Source of the DNA: UBA7328 sp002471345
GTDB taxonomy: Bacteria > Bacteroidota > Bacteroidia > Chitinophagales > Saprospiraceae
Length of the DNA: 15,025 nt
Direction of reading: 5' to 3'
NCBI GenBank assembly: GCA_964011275.1
Contig: CAXGOB010000097.1
Coordinates: forward strand, 1-15,025
Shown here one piece after another: positions 7,393 through 15,025 of this stretch. The stretch's first letter is position 1; every line of letters starts with the position of its first letter. Position numbers and translations under genes: made by a program. The notes beneath the pieces were generated by a model that was given only the letters and a program-made list of their open reading frames with translations, had not been told where the DNA came from and ran no database searches.

Positions 7393-9435
7393 TTAATTTG
7401 CACTCAATTGGGATTTGGCCCATTTTTTACTATTGATTATTTTATAAAAGTCGTCAATAAATGAGTTGAATCGGTTTCTTTCTTCCTCTGATAAATAAGA
7501 TGCACCTTGTATTATATTGTTGAAGTTATCTCGTTCATCATTGTAAAATTTTTTAATGGCCTCTAATTCGGCTTTGATCAAACCCTTAACCCTAAGATAA
7601 CGAAGCTCAACATCCATGCTAGGAAATACATGTGAAGGGACCGCATATTCTTGAGCTACAATTGCGGAGTAATCAAAATCATAAGCTACAGCAAAGAGGC
7701 GATTATGATTATCTAGTAAAATGGTTTCAATATTGTGTCTGTTAGAAATTACCCAATCATTGTTGCAGATCATATATTGAAAAAAAACCATTTTGAGATA
7801 CGCTTCGCGTTGCATTGATTGAGGACGAACAATGCCTTTCTTAATCAACTTTCCTCCTACTCTTCTAGCAAAGTTTTCTTCATCTTCTAAGATGAATCCT
7901 TGAACAACCTCCTTTTCATTTTCATCTGTAATCAAATTGACTTTTATAAGTTTAGACCTCAATCCTAGCGTGTCAATCTGTCGATACAATTCGTATACAA
8001 GATGTTCCTTTTTTACTGATATCTCTTGTGATATAGAATCCATGCATTGCAATACCAACTTTACTTTATCATTATTTGAAAATCCATGATTTCTCAAATC
8101 CGATTTATTGAAATCTATTTTTAAAGGAGGCAAAGTGCATAACTTTTTACGCATATTACCTCTTACTTTTACTCTAGATTTAAAAACCAATGGTTCATCC
8201 AAATCATCAGATATAATAACTTCAGAAGTTTGATACTCTTTGTCTAGTTTTGTTTCCAAAAGATGATTCACATCTGTTTTTAACGTCAAAATTGTATTTG
8301 AATCAACCACTTCAAATAAATAATCAAAGATTGATCTTTTGCCTTCTTTGTCATTTGAATCCAATAGAAGCCTATCTCCATTCTGTAAACCTCTATACAA
8401 AATATCATCCTCAAAAATTAAGAGCTCTCCTGATTTTCCAAATTTGATGCTGCTATCGATCAGTATAACTCTATTGTCATACAATGACATCACCTGTGGC
8501 ATGGAGGTATGTCCTACAATAATTGATTCTTTATTTAGCTTGCCTAGGATATATTCAGCTTGTTCAGAATCAAAACCTTCAGGATTTGCATAGCCTCTAT
8601 ACCATAAAGGACCGTTTTCAAAATACATGGTTGATATAAATTCAGTAGTGTCATTCGCAATTATTCGGTCTGGTAAAATTTCATTTTTAAATACCTTGTT
8701 AACTTGACTCAATGAAATCTCTTTATCTATGACTTTTTTGGAAAAACCTCCATGAACAAAAACAAAGTCATTTATTGATACTGTTATATTCTTTGATCGC
8801 AACCATTGACCGAGAAGAGTTTTGTCCGAAAAAAGATCAGGATATGGGGTTCTTGAGACTCTGCTTGTATATCTATATTTAGGATTAATATATCCAATAT
8901 CACCATGAAGCACCATGACTTCGTGATTGCCTAATAAGAGGTGAACTTTACCTCCGGCTTTCTTTGCTTGTTTTTCCAGTTCAAATAAAAACCATAGGCT
9001 TTCTGTCACCCTGTCGCCTCTATCAAAAATATCGCCGACAACCACCAAATGCCCATCCGTAAAACTCCAATTTTGCACGCTATCAATTATACCCTGTGCC
9101 GTGAGCAATTCAATTAATAATTCATGTTGCCCATGAACATCACTAATAGCAGCAAAGTGACTCACATTAGAGTAGGAAACAGTTGAGTCAATATCAAAAT
9201 CCAAATTATGTAAATCAACCTTTGGAAGATTTGGGATATCAAAAAAGTCAATGGTATCATATGGTGTAATGGACTGCCTCCTTACCCTACCTTTTTGAAT
9301 CCACATGCACTCTTTATTGTCTTCATTGATAGTAATATATGGGCCATCAAAAATCTTTCGATTTCTTTGAGCATCCATATCTTCTAAGACAAACAAGAAG
9401 CTTAGAAACAATAATATAAAATGTGAAGGCTTCAT
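7393..9435 (-). CDS. Exported PPP-type metallophosphatase fused to a CotH-kinase-like domain
   Basis: A signal peptide (residues 1-22, ending EDMDAQ) sends this 680-residue protein across the inner membrane. Residues 90-350 carry the PPP-superfamily motifs in order: SDVHGQ (98-103), GDIFDRG (134-140), GNHE (169-172), VHGG (227-230) and VGHT (307-310). These ligate the two metals and phosphate, as in bacterial Shewanella-like phosphatases. Residues about 410-670 resemble the CotH atypical kinase family: VKVRGN (422-427), LPPLKIDF, EDEENFARR, then NNDW (558-561), RHN (566-568) and YDFD (585-588), the last matching the CotH metal-binding DWD position. The phosphatase part is sure; the CotH-like assignment is by motif and is moderate. 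Substrates are unknown. The start is fixed by the signal peptide. It appears to be a single-gene unit with a TATCTTTA element about 50 bases upstream. Confidence 0.85.
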   Translation of the reverse strand: MKPSHFILLFLSFLFVLEDMDAQRNRKIFDGPYITINEDNKECMWIQKGRVRRQSITPYDTIDFFDIPNLPKVDLHNLDFDIDSTVSYSNVSHFAAISDVHGQHELLIELLTAQGIIDSVQNWSFTDGHLVVVGDIFDRGDRVTESLWFLFELEKQAKKAGGKVHLLLGNHEVMVLHGDIGYINPKYRYTSRVSRTPYPDLFSDKTLLGQWLRSKNITVSINDFVFVHGGFSKKVIDKEISLSQVNKVFKNEILPDRIIANDTTEFISTMYFENGPLWYRGYANPEGFDSEQAEYILGKLNKESIIVGHTSMPQVMSLYDNRVILIDSSIKFGKSGELLIFEDDILYRGLQNGDRLLLDSNDKEGKRSIFDYLFEVVDSNTILTLKTDVNHLLETKLDKEYQTSEVIISDDLDEPLVFKSRVKVRGNMRKKLCTLPPLKIDFNKSDLRNHGFSNNDKVKLVLQCMDSISQEISVKKEHLVYELYRQIDTLGLRSKLIKVNLITDENEKEVVQGFILEDEENFARRVGGKLIKKGIVRPQSMQREAYLKMVFFQYMICNNDWVISNRHNIETILLDNHNRLFAVAYDFDYSAIVAQEYAVPSHVFPSMDVELRYLRVKGLIKAELEAIKKFYNDERDNFNNIIQGASYLSEEERNRFNSFIDDFYKIINSKKWAKSQLSAN

Positions 9436-9485
9436 TTTTCTAAATAAAATACTTTATGAAGTGATTTAATAACTATGTCGTCCGA

Positions 9486-9493
9486 TAAAGATA
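9486..9493 (-). promoter_or_regulatory. Possible -7 element TATCTTTA, phosphatase gene
   Basis: On the minus strand TATCTTTA ends 50 bases before the phosphatase start codon, which would leave a leader of roughly 45 bases. The 8-mer is identical to that before the DUF6090 genes. No TTG lies at exactly 19-21 bases upstream, so the match is partial. Confidence 0.35.
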
Positions 9494-9661
9494 ACGGCTT
9501 GGTTTTCAAAAATTTGCAAAATTTGAAATGCATAGCCATAGTTATGTGTAGCCAACCAGAGGTTGATCAGCTTTTGGCTGAATAATATTGCTAAGAAATT
9601 GAGGGTCAATGTGTCGTCTACAGAAGATGAGATACGTTTTAAATCACTTCTATTACAACTA

Positions 9662-9859
9662 CCGTAATTGCTGCGATAACCAATAACGATAAAAATATAC
9701 TAAACGCATTTGGAATTTTAGCGATTTTCTGCATATGTCTTCATTTTCAAATTGGTAGAGGAGCATTGATAGCCTTTCATTTTTGATTTGATTTAACTGA
9801 GAAGATGATATAGTGGATTTAACAAAGTCTGGTATAGGATTGAATTTGTTCATTGTCAT
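9662..9859 (-). pseudogene. Fragment of a fourth DUF6090-family gene
   Basis: A short minus-strand frame contains FNPIPDFVKSTISSSQLNQI and then KNERLSMLLYQFEN (9743-9844). This lines up closely with FNPRLGFIKSIISSGRLGHI and KNERLLTLLSQFED in the middle of DUF6090 copy 3. The following WLSQQLR may correspond to SFSQLLR of that copy. Neither the basic N-terminus nor the membrane helix can be found in the 240 bases upstream, and the frame ends at a TAG soon after. It is therefore an internal remnant of about 60 residues, not a working gene. The 66-codon frame that contains it begins at an ATG that need not be a real start. Confidence 0.7.
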
Positions 9860-10103
9860 TGAGATTCATTTGTAAACCACTCACAAAAGAAAAGGAACTT
9901 TGCTTATAGCAGAGAGTATTCCTTGCTTTTCCTTTGGAGCCCTCTATTTCAAGGAAAGGATGGAAAAGTAATATGGGAAGTGAAAATTTACTTTTTATTA
10001 GATAATTATATGAGTCATTCTGAATCAAAGAATTCTCTTCTTTAGATTATACAATATATATGGATTATGCCCTGTACCTTAAAGCACTAATCTAACAAAA
10101 CCA
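9860..10103. other. Divergent intergenic region before the methyltransferase gene
   Basis: No supported gene. A 69-codon minus-strand frame here has no family resemblance and no good start context. The region must contain the methyltransferase promoter. The nearest candidate is a poor TACCTTAA (10075-10082), too far from the TAnnTTTG consensus to call. Confidence 0.35.
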
Positions 10104-11378
10104 ATGCGCATGGAAAACTATGTAGAGATCCTGAATGATAAATATTTTGAAGGCAAGCTATCTAAAAAATTTAGGAATAAATTAGAGAATATTCCTATTG
10201 ACAGACCTGATGTTTTGTCAATGGTAGAAAGAATGTTTAGGCTGATCAATAACGCCAATATCCCTGCTACTGATTTGTCTGAAATGCTCGGAGAAATATT
10301 GGGGACATTATTAGGCCGGATCTTACCAAGTGCATGGGAGGATAGAATACCACCAGTTACAGTACCAGGTAGACATGCTGCCATAGACAAATACATTAAG
10401 ATGAGTCAATGGAATTCAAAAGAGGCAAAATCTATGATGGATATTGGTTGCGGATTTCCACCTTATACTACCATTGACACCGCTAATTATTTTCCAGATT
10501 GGAATATATTTGGTGTTGACCCTTCACTTCCTAAATTCTTAGTCCATGATGAGTCAGGAAATTATGCCACCTTTTCGGAAGGAAAATCCATTGTCTATTT
10601 CCAACCTTCTAATCCAACTATTGAAAATTGGGATCTTTTACTAAAGGATAAAGAAGAAACCAAGAGCAGATTTTATAAACTTCTGAACCAATTAGATGGC
10701 CATCCGTCAAAAGATAAGAATATAGTACCACGACTTGAGCTAGATCCAATAAAAATCTATGAGCAAAATAACTTGTCTTTTATAATTGGCGGAATAGGGG
10801 CCGTAGATATTAAGCCGGTGGATGTGATTAGATGTTTCAATGTGCTTTTTTATTTCAATAATGCCTTCTTCTTAAAAGCTCTGTCATGGTTTAAAGGTAA
10901 ACTGACTGAAGGGGGATTATTATTTATAGGAGGAAATTGGGCTGCTTCAACTGAATCATTTTACGCTGTTTATCAAAAAGAGGGAGATGTTTTACATAGA
11001 CGAGAATTTGCATTTAGTATAGATTGTATCTGTCCATTCAGCGTGGCTACCTGGTATGCTAATCATGATGATGATCAGCAAGCTGCTGAGTTAACTAAAT
11101 ATGTTAAAATGATACGTCAGGACGATGACTTTATGAAAGAATTTTATGCATTTCATGATCTACAGAGGGCTGCTTACGGTATATGTCCAAGGGACTCTGA
11201 TGGTTACTATGACAACATCGATTCCAGCATAGCTCCTGAAGATATTTGGCCCTCTGTAGGCAAGATATTAGAGGAGCTGAATGAAAATGGATTTAATGAC
11301 AAAGCAATTCAAGTATTGAGAAATTCGGGGGTCAATGCTAAGTTAAATGAAGTGGGACATTTGTCAATTTTATTCTGA
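10104..11378 (+). CDS. Class I SAM-dependent methyltransferase (424 residues)
   Basis: The Rossmann-fold motif I is MMDIGCGFPP (residues 111-120). The acidic residue closing strand 2, expected to bind the SAM ribose, is D139 in FGVDPS. A strand-4-like segment VDVIRCFNVLFYF (239-251) is followed by a helix and GGLLFIGGNW (270-279), the usual strand 5. An N-terminal extension of about 105 mostly helical residues (MRMENYVEIL to IDKYIKMSQW) and a C-terminal extension of about 120 residues make it longer than a bare methyltransferase fold and could form substrate pockets. The substrate cannot be told from sequence. It is a lone plus-strand gene. Two starts are possible, ATG at 10104 or 10110. The stop is followed by about 640 bases without an intact gene. 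Confidence 0.8.
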   Translation: MRMENYVEILNDKYFEGKLSKKFRNKLENIPIDRPDVLSMVERMFRLINNANIPATDLSEMLGEILGTLLGRILPSAWEDRIPPVTVPGRHAAIDKYIKMSQWNSKEAKSMMDIGCGFPPYTTIDTANYFPDWNIFGVDPSLPKFLVHDESGNYATFSEGKSIVYFQPSNPTIENWDLLLKDKEETKSRFYKLLNQLDGHPSKDKNIVPRLELDPIKIYEQNNLSFIIGGIGAVDIKPVDVIRCFNVLFYFNNAFFLKALSWFKGKLTEGGLLFIGGNWAASTESFYAVYQKEGDVLHRREFAFSIDCICPFSVATWYANHDDDQQAAELTKYVKMIRQDDDFMKEFYAFHDLQRAAYGICPRDSDGYYDNIDSSIAPEDIWPSVGKILEELNENGFNDKAIQVLRNSGVNAKLNEVGHLSILF

Positions 11379-11999
11379 TAAGGCTTAGCCAGAATTGCGA
11401 AGGCCAGATAATAATTTAGTTGATTGATTGACAGAAATGAAGTTGTGGTTTTATATGAATATTCAATTGATGTGCGTATGGCAGCGGCGAGATGTTTAGA
11501 TAAAAAAAGAGAAGGCTCATGATTTAAGAACCTTTCCTTTGAGCAGCCTGATAGAGTCAGTTAAGAAATCAATTTTTAAGTTAATTAGGAATTTGCATCT
11601 GATATGGATTGAAGTTGAAAAGTAAAAAATGAGTTGAATCTTGAAGCTCAGGAAAAGATATTTATTGCCCATTTTGGAATTCATATTGAGGATTAATGAG
11701 AATAGTTGTAAAGAGTTGGAGCTAAGTGACGTAGATGCGAGAGCTAATAACTAAAATATGCTGAATGAATCCTTGTGTTTACACATTCTATTTTTGGATT
11801 GCTTTCAGAGATGTTGTATTCTCTCACAAGTATCCGAATTGATAGATTATCTCAATAGCAAAGTACATTTCATGAATATTGAAGGCACTAAAGTTACTTG
11901 TCCCTAATCCATAGATTAAGTTTCTTCTGAAAGAAATGGTTGAAGTAGTCGAATAGAGAATAGGGTAGTAAGGACATTTAATTGATTGATGAATATTGC
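11379..11999. other. Gene-free stretch with traces of decayed coding sequence
   Basis: No intact gene. On the plus strand one frame has three long open spans in a row (11500-11622, 11638-11751 and 11755-11904). They are separated by TAG at 11497, TAA at 11623 with TGA at 11635, TAA at 11752 and TAA at 11905. The next frame also holds protein-like pieces (EVVVLYEYSIDVRMAAARCL; NELNLEAQEKIFIAHFGIH). The likely reading is one or more genes broken beyond recognition. I could assign no family, and AT-rich chance spans are possible. Confidence 0.35.
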
Positions 12000-12342
12000 A
12001 TGAAGTTTAACCTAAATAAAAATTATTGATTTACCATGGCATACGTGGAAAAACGATAAAAAGTGACTATGTCTGGACTATGAGAAGTAACCATGTAAAA
12101 ATTCAAATTGGAAAAGAAATATCAGGGGGGGCTGAAATGTACATTTATATACCCAAGCATTGAGTAATATACCCGAAGGTGTAATGACAACTGATAATGA
12201 CCTATACATGATTGATGATGAACAACCTACTATAGAATATTTTAAACAAGTTGTTTTAGATAAGTATTCTAGCGACTATATCGTAAAGTTAATGGAAGGA
12301 ATTCCAGGAGAATATAATCTTACAGCGAATAGCTTAAAATAA
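12000..12342 (+). pseudogene. Frameshifted remnant of an unknown protein-coding gene
   Basis: Three successive plus-strand frames read as one protein. ATG at 12000 gives MKFNLNKNY and stops at TGA 12027. The next frame (12020-12163) gives IYHGIRGKTIKSDYVWTMR, then SNHVKIQIGKEISGG and MYIYIPKH before TGA 12161. The third (to TAA 12340-12342) gives ALSNIPEGVMTTDNDLYMI, TIEYFKQVVLDKY and EGIPGEYNLTANSLK. Both junctions have the sign of a single lost base, near 12027 and 12155. The last frame alone could be a 52-residue gene from ATG 12184 (GAAGGT lies a few bases before it), but the continuity of YIYIPK into ALSNIPEG favours a broken longer gene. Its 3' end overlaps the convergent DUF3943 gene by 23 bases. 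I recognise no family. Confidence 0.5.
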
Positions 12343-13732
12343 ATTTTAACTCAGAGGATTTATTTTTTTCCGCAATATTCTCTTCGGCAAAAGAGTAGAG
12401 CCCTTTTCTGACATATAAGTTATGGGCCATTCCTAATTCAATTCTTTGTGATATTGGAAATGAATATTGAATATCTGTAAAGTGAACCCGTTCTTTTCCT
12501 TTTGGTCCTGAGAGTGTCCACATCATCCAATGATCATAATTCAATTTGACAGAGCCATATTTTTTTGAACTTATATCAAAATGCATTTTGATGAAATATC
12601 CAGAGCCCATAGTATAATCTCTAAATGCATCTGGATCTCGAGGTTTTATCAAGTCTATAGCTTCAGAGTCAGTTGCACCCAGTGCAATGACACCTAAATT
12701 CATTTTTAGATTTGAAAAGATGTCATTTGTAGCCTTTGTGAGAAGCCAGCCTCCTGAAAATCCCAAAGATCCTAATTCATAATTGTGTGTTTTTATGTAG
12801 TCATAATCTTGAAATAGCCCGTAAATAATTGTTCGTTTTTCAATTACTTTTCTCTTTCCATGAAGAATAGCCGTAGATCTCATATTCCAATAAGGTAGAG
12901 GAAATGCATTTTCATTTTTATCATTATGTTTATCAAATCTAATCCACCCTTCGAACCAGAAAATGTCAAATGGACTAATTGTTATTTCTTTATCTTCAAG
13001 ATTGCCGTAAATGATATCTAATTCAATAATTGGAAGTAATCTCTGGTCGGGAGTTACATTGGTATTAAGTATTTGGAGTCCCATTAGTGATATCTTCATT
13101 TCTAAATTCCTATGGATATGATTTCTATGAAGATGGTGATCATTGGTCAGCCCAAACATTAATCTATTAGCTTCTCCTATTGGATTTACCAAGAAATTCA
13201 ATATTTCTTTTTGTCTTCTTTTTTTACCATTTGTTCTATCGTCGAGAATATTCTCAGATAATCTATGAATTACTTCTCCAAGGTGAAAGCCACCTAAAAT
13301 GTTTGTAAAGAAGTCATTAAGGCTTGGCGGTAGAACTTCACCAAAATATTCCCACATTGCTGTTCCTCCTACGGTGTAAGCCGCAGATTGCCAATATGAA
13401 AGACCAACAGACCTCGCTGAGGAGTAATACATCGATCCAGCATAAGGGTGTGCAAACCAATTTGTGGTAAATAAGTCCCAATCCCATTGTGGAGCTTGCT
13501 TTAAATTCTTCTTCCAAGAGGCCCAATTCACATCTGCCCATTCTCTCCCCGAGGGAAGAACATAACGATTGACTCTGTTTAGTGATATATTGGTTATTGT
13601 TGTAGTTAGGGTCGCTTTTAAATGAGGAGAGTTATAAGGAATAATTGAATCTACTTTTTGGGCAGATAAATGAAAATGGAAGAGGAAGAAAAGGATGATA
13701 AGCTGAAAACTTACTTTAACCTTCGTATTCAT
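12320..13732 (-). CDS. DUF3943 outer-membrane protein
   Basis: This 470-residue protein starts with a signal peptide (residues about 8-24, ending FHLSA). The DUF3943 signature follows: WDLFTTNWFAHPYAGSMYYS (85-104), an SARSVG stretch, then WEYFGEVLPPSLNDF (127-141) and NILGGFHLGEVIHRLS (144-159). The C-terminal 250 residues show the alternating aromatic and polar strands of a beta-barrel, ending in a strand (SELKFILSYSL). The family's role is unknown; an outer-membrane location is inferred. The start lies one base after the stop of the upstream outer-membrane gene (TAA-C-ATG), so the two are almost certainly one operon with coupled translation. The stop overlaps the plus-strand remnant by 23 bases, a convergent arrangement. 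No internal damage is seen. Confidence 0.85.
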   Translation of the reverse strand: MNTKVKVSFQLIILFFLFHFHLSAQKVDSIIPYNSPHLKATLTTTITNISLNRVNRYVLPSGREWADVNWASWKKNLKQAPQWDWDLFTTNWFAHPYAGSMYYSSARSVGLSYWQSAAYTVGGTAMWEYFGEVLPPSLNDFFTNILGGFHLGEVIHRLSENILDDRTNGKKRRQKEILNFLVNPIGEANRLMFGLTNDHHLHRNHIHRNLEMKISLMGLQILNTNVTPDQRLLPIIELDIIYGNLEDKEITISPFDIFWFEGWIRFDKHNDKNENAFPLPYWNMRSTAILHGKRKVIEKRTIIYGLFQDYDYIKTHNYELGSLGFSGGWLLTKATNDIFSNLKMNLGVIALGATDSEAIDLIKPRDPDAFRDYTMGSGYFIKMHFDISSKKYGSVKLNYDHWMMWTLSGPKGKERVHFTDIQYSFPISQRIELGMAHNLYVRKGLYSFAEENIAEKNKSSELKFILSYSL

Positions 13733-13733
13733 G

Positions 13734-14729
13734 TTATTGAAGATTGTAGTTTGTAATAGACAGTCCGATTCTTAAGTAATGTAGACTTTGTTCTAAATAA
13801 ATATTGTAATTGTCTTGTCCTAGATAACCATACTTTGCAAATACTCCAAGGTGGTGACTAAAAGGAAGCCGATAGTGATAAGAGAAAGTATAAGAAAGGG
13901 CTTTATTTAATGATATATTTTGAATGCTTTCTGTACCGAGGCTAATTGCAAAATCGAAAAGGTGAGTGTAAACAGGTTCTGTTTTGTCATTAGAACGACC
14001 GATAAAATACCTCATATTATAACCGATAATATACTTGTGTAAATCATCATGATCAAATTTTTCTGATCCTAATGCATCAAATTTTAAGTAGTATGTATTG
14101 TTCAAATATGAATTTTGAGTCCATTTCGAATTTTTCATGCTAAGGGTTAAGTTATTTGAAGAGAAATCTCCATCTACAATGTTATAGATATAATTATCAG
14201 GAAGATTTAATGTGTTGTCTTGAGAAGCTAAAGTTGGAGCGTCCTGACCATTGGAATGATGGGTGAAACTTAGCTCTATGTAGGAAAATGAGAACGCGAA
14301 TTGTTTTTTTCGAGGATACAATTGATATGTCAAATGTATGCCAGGTAAAAGGCTAGGAGTTTTGATTGCATGTGAAGATTGCCATTTATAATTTGATCGC
14401 AACGGCTCTCTTCTTTTGTCCCACACTCTTATTCGAGTTCCAAAAGTTGCCCATCCTTGAATTCTTGATTCTTCTTTGTCGAAAAGAAATACAAATGGAA
14501 AAAGATCTATTCCTGCCAGAAAATAATTGTACCTAAGAATGCCACTTTCAGGTTCAATAAATTGATAATCTTTAAAGTGAAAATCTCCAATAAATGGAAA
14601 TCCAATTTCTGAAATGGGCTGATTCAGTTTGATTATCTGTTTGAAGGTATCTTTTGTCTGGGAATTGGAAACATTTGGTTTAAGTATTATGCCGAGTAAA
14701 ATGAGAATAAATCTCAACCACTGATTCAT
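13734..14729 (-). CDS. Outer-membrane beta-barrel protein with an OMPLA/PagL-like HHSNG motif
   Basis: The 331 residues begin with a signal peptide (about 1-23, ending NVSNS before QTKD). Many amphipathic strands typical of a barrel follow (FAFSFSYIELSFTHHSN, LHYLRIGLSITNYNLQ). HHSNGQDAP (157-165) resembles the catalytic HxSNG of outer-membrane phospholipase A and the HxS pair of lipid A deacylase PagL, giving H157 and S159 as candidate catalytic residues. In those enzymes the third residue lies 12 positions after the serine; here positions 171-172 are D and N. The resemblance is confined to the motif, so a lipid hydrolase role is only a proposal. It is the first gene of an operon with the DUF3943 gene, one base upstream of it. 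No recognisable promoter element precedes the start. Confidence 0.72.
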   Translation of the reverse strand: MNQWLRFILILLGIILKPNVSNSQTKDTFKQIIKLNQPISEIGFPFIGDFHFKDYQFIEPESGILRYNYFLAGIDLFPFVFLFDKEESRIQGWATFGTRIRVWDKRREPLRSNYKWQSSHAIKTPSLLPGIHLTYQLYPRKKQFAFSFSYIELSFTHHSNGQDAPTLASQDNTLNLPDNYIYNIVDGDFSSNNLTLSMKNSKWTQNSYLNNTYYLKFDALGSEKFDHDDLHKYIIGYNMRYFIGRSNDKTEPVYTHLFDFAISLGTESIQNISLNKALSYTFSYHYRLPFSHHLGVFAKYGYLGQDNYNIYLEQSLHYLRIGLSITNYNLQ

Positions 14730-15025
14730 AGAAGGATCTTATAAATTGATTTTTATAAAATTATTCTAATTTATGAGTACGAATAATGATTTAGATCATT
14801 GAGAGATATGAATTATGTCAACAGATTATCAAGAAATTATAAGATGATTTCTTTCTTAAAATAAGATTGATAAAATAATGTAAACGAAATTGGTGGAATG
14901 CAAAATTGGAAATGCCAGAAAGAAGGATTTAAATATATTGACAAATATTTAGAACGAATATATAGGTAATTAACAATAGAGCCTGTTGACTAAGTATTAA
15001 ATAAATTTTGTAGGAGTTAAGTCAA
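14730..15025. other. AT-rich region upstream of the outer-membrane operon; possible insertion-sequence end at the right edge
   Basis: No gene is supported. The part near 14730-14800 must contain the promoter of the minus-strand operon, but I see no TAnnTTTG match. GAGCCTGTTGAC at 14979-14990 resembles the outer ends of several bacterial insertion sequences, with the element then running out of the window. The other end and any transposase are not visible, so this is a weak guess. Confidence 0.25.

Noticed and set aside
9639..9734. 31-codon minus-strand frame starting MQKIAKIPNAFSIFLSLLVI, like the start of a membrane transporter
   Set aside because: It overlaps, in another frame, the tail of the DUF6090 remnant (WLSQQLR), and the hydrophobic run is easily produced by AT-rich DNA. 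No continuation was found.
9819..10028. 69-codon minus-strand frame before the methyltransferase
   Set aside because: No family resemblance, no signal or membrane segment, and it overlaps the DUF6090 remnant in another frame.

Overview
The window looks like AT-rich chromosomal DNA of a marine-type Bacteroidota, probably Cytophagales or a near relative. This is inferred from protein families rather than a marker gene: three full-length DUF6090 membrane proteins, a DUF3943 outer-membrane protein, a class III cyclase-TolB-TPR protein, a Bacteroidota-style tyrosine recombinase, and promoter elements of the TAnnTTTG type. Nearly all genes run on the minus strand; the exceptions are a small membrane protein (3166-3414), a methyltransferase (10104-11378) and a decayed fragment (about 12000-12342).

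Left part (1-7.4 kb): the N-terminal half of a tyrosine recombinase runs off the left edge, so this may be one end of an integrated element. Beside it are three DUF6090 paralogs, of which only the one at 2031-2807 is intact; those at 1122-1852 and 6391-7151 are each split by a one-base frameshift. Between them lie a two-helix membrane protein, a class III nucleotide cyclase cut from its TPR half by one in-frame TGA, and a small gene interrupted by an in-frame TAG. Decay is therefore the dominant theme here.

Middle part (7.4-12.3 kb): a 680-residue exported protein joins a PPP-type metallophosphatase to a CotH-kinase-like domain. A fourth, fragmentary DUF6090 copy lies upstream of it. A lone SAM-dependent methyltransferase is followed by about 960 bases with no intact gene but with pieces of broken reading frames.

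Right part (12.3-15.0 kb): a two-gene operon (one base between the genes) encodes two outer-membrane beta-barrel proteins. The first has an OMPLA/PagL-like HHSNG motif and the second is DUF3943. The right edge may hold the first bases of an insertion sequence.

The most useful observations are: a TATCTTTA element exactly four bases before the start codon of all three full-length DUF6090 genes, which suggests leaderless transcripts; the phosphatase/CotH fusion; the TGA separating the cyclase and TPR modules; and the fact that every frameshift seen has the sign of a one-base loss. I see no CRISPR array, rRNA or tRNA.
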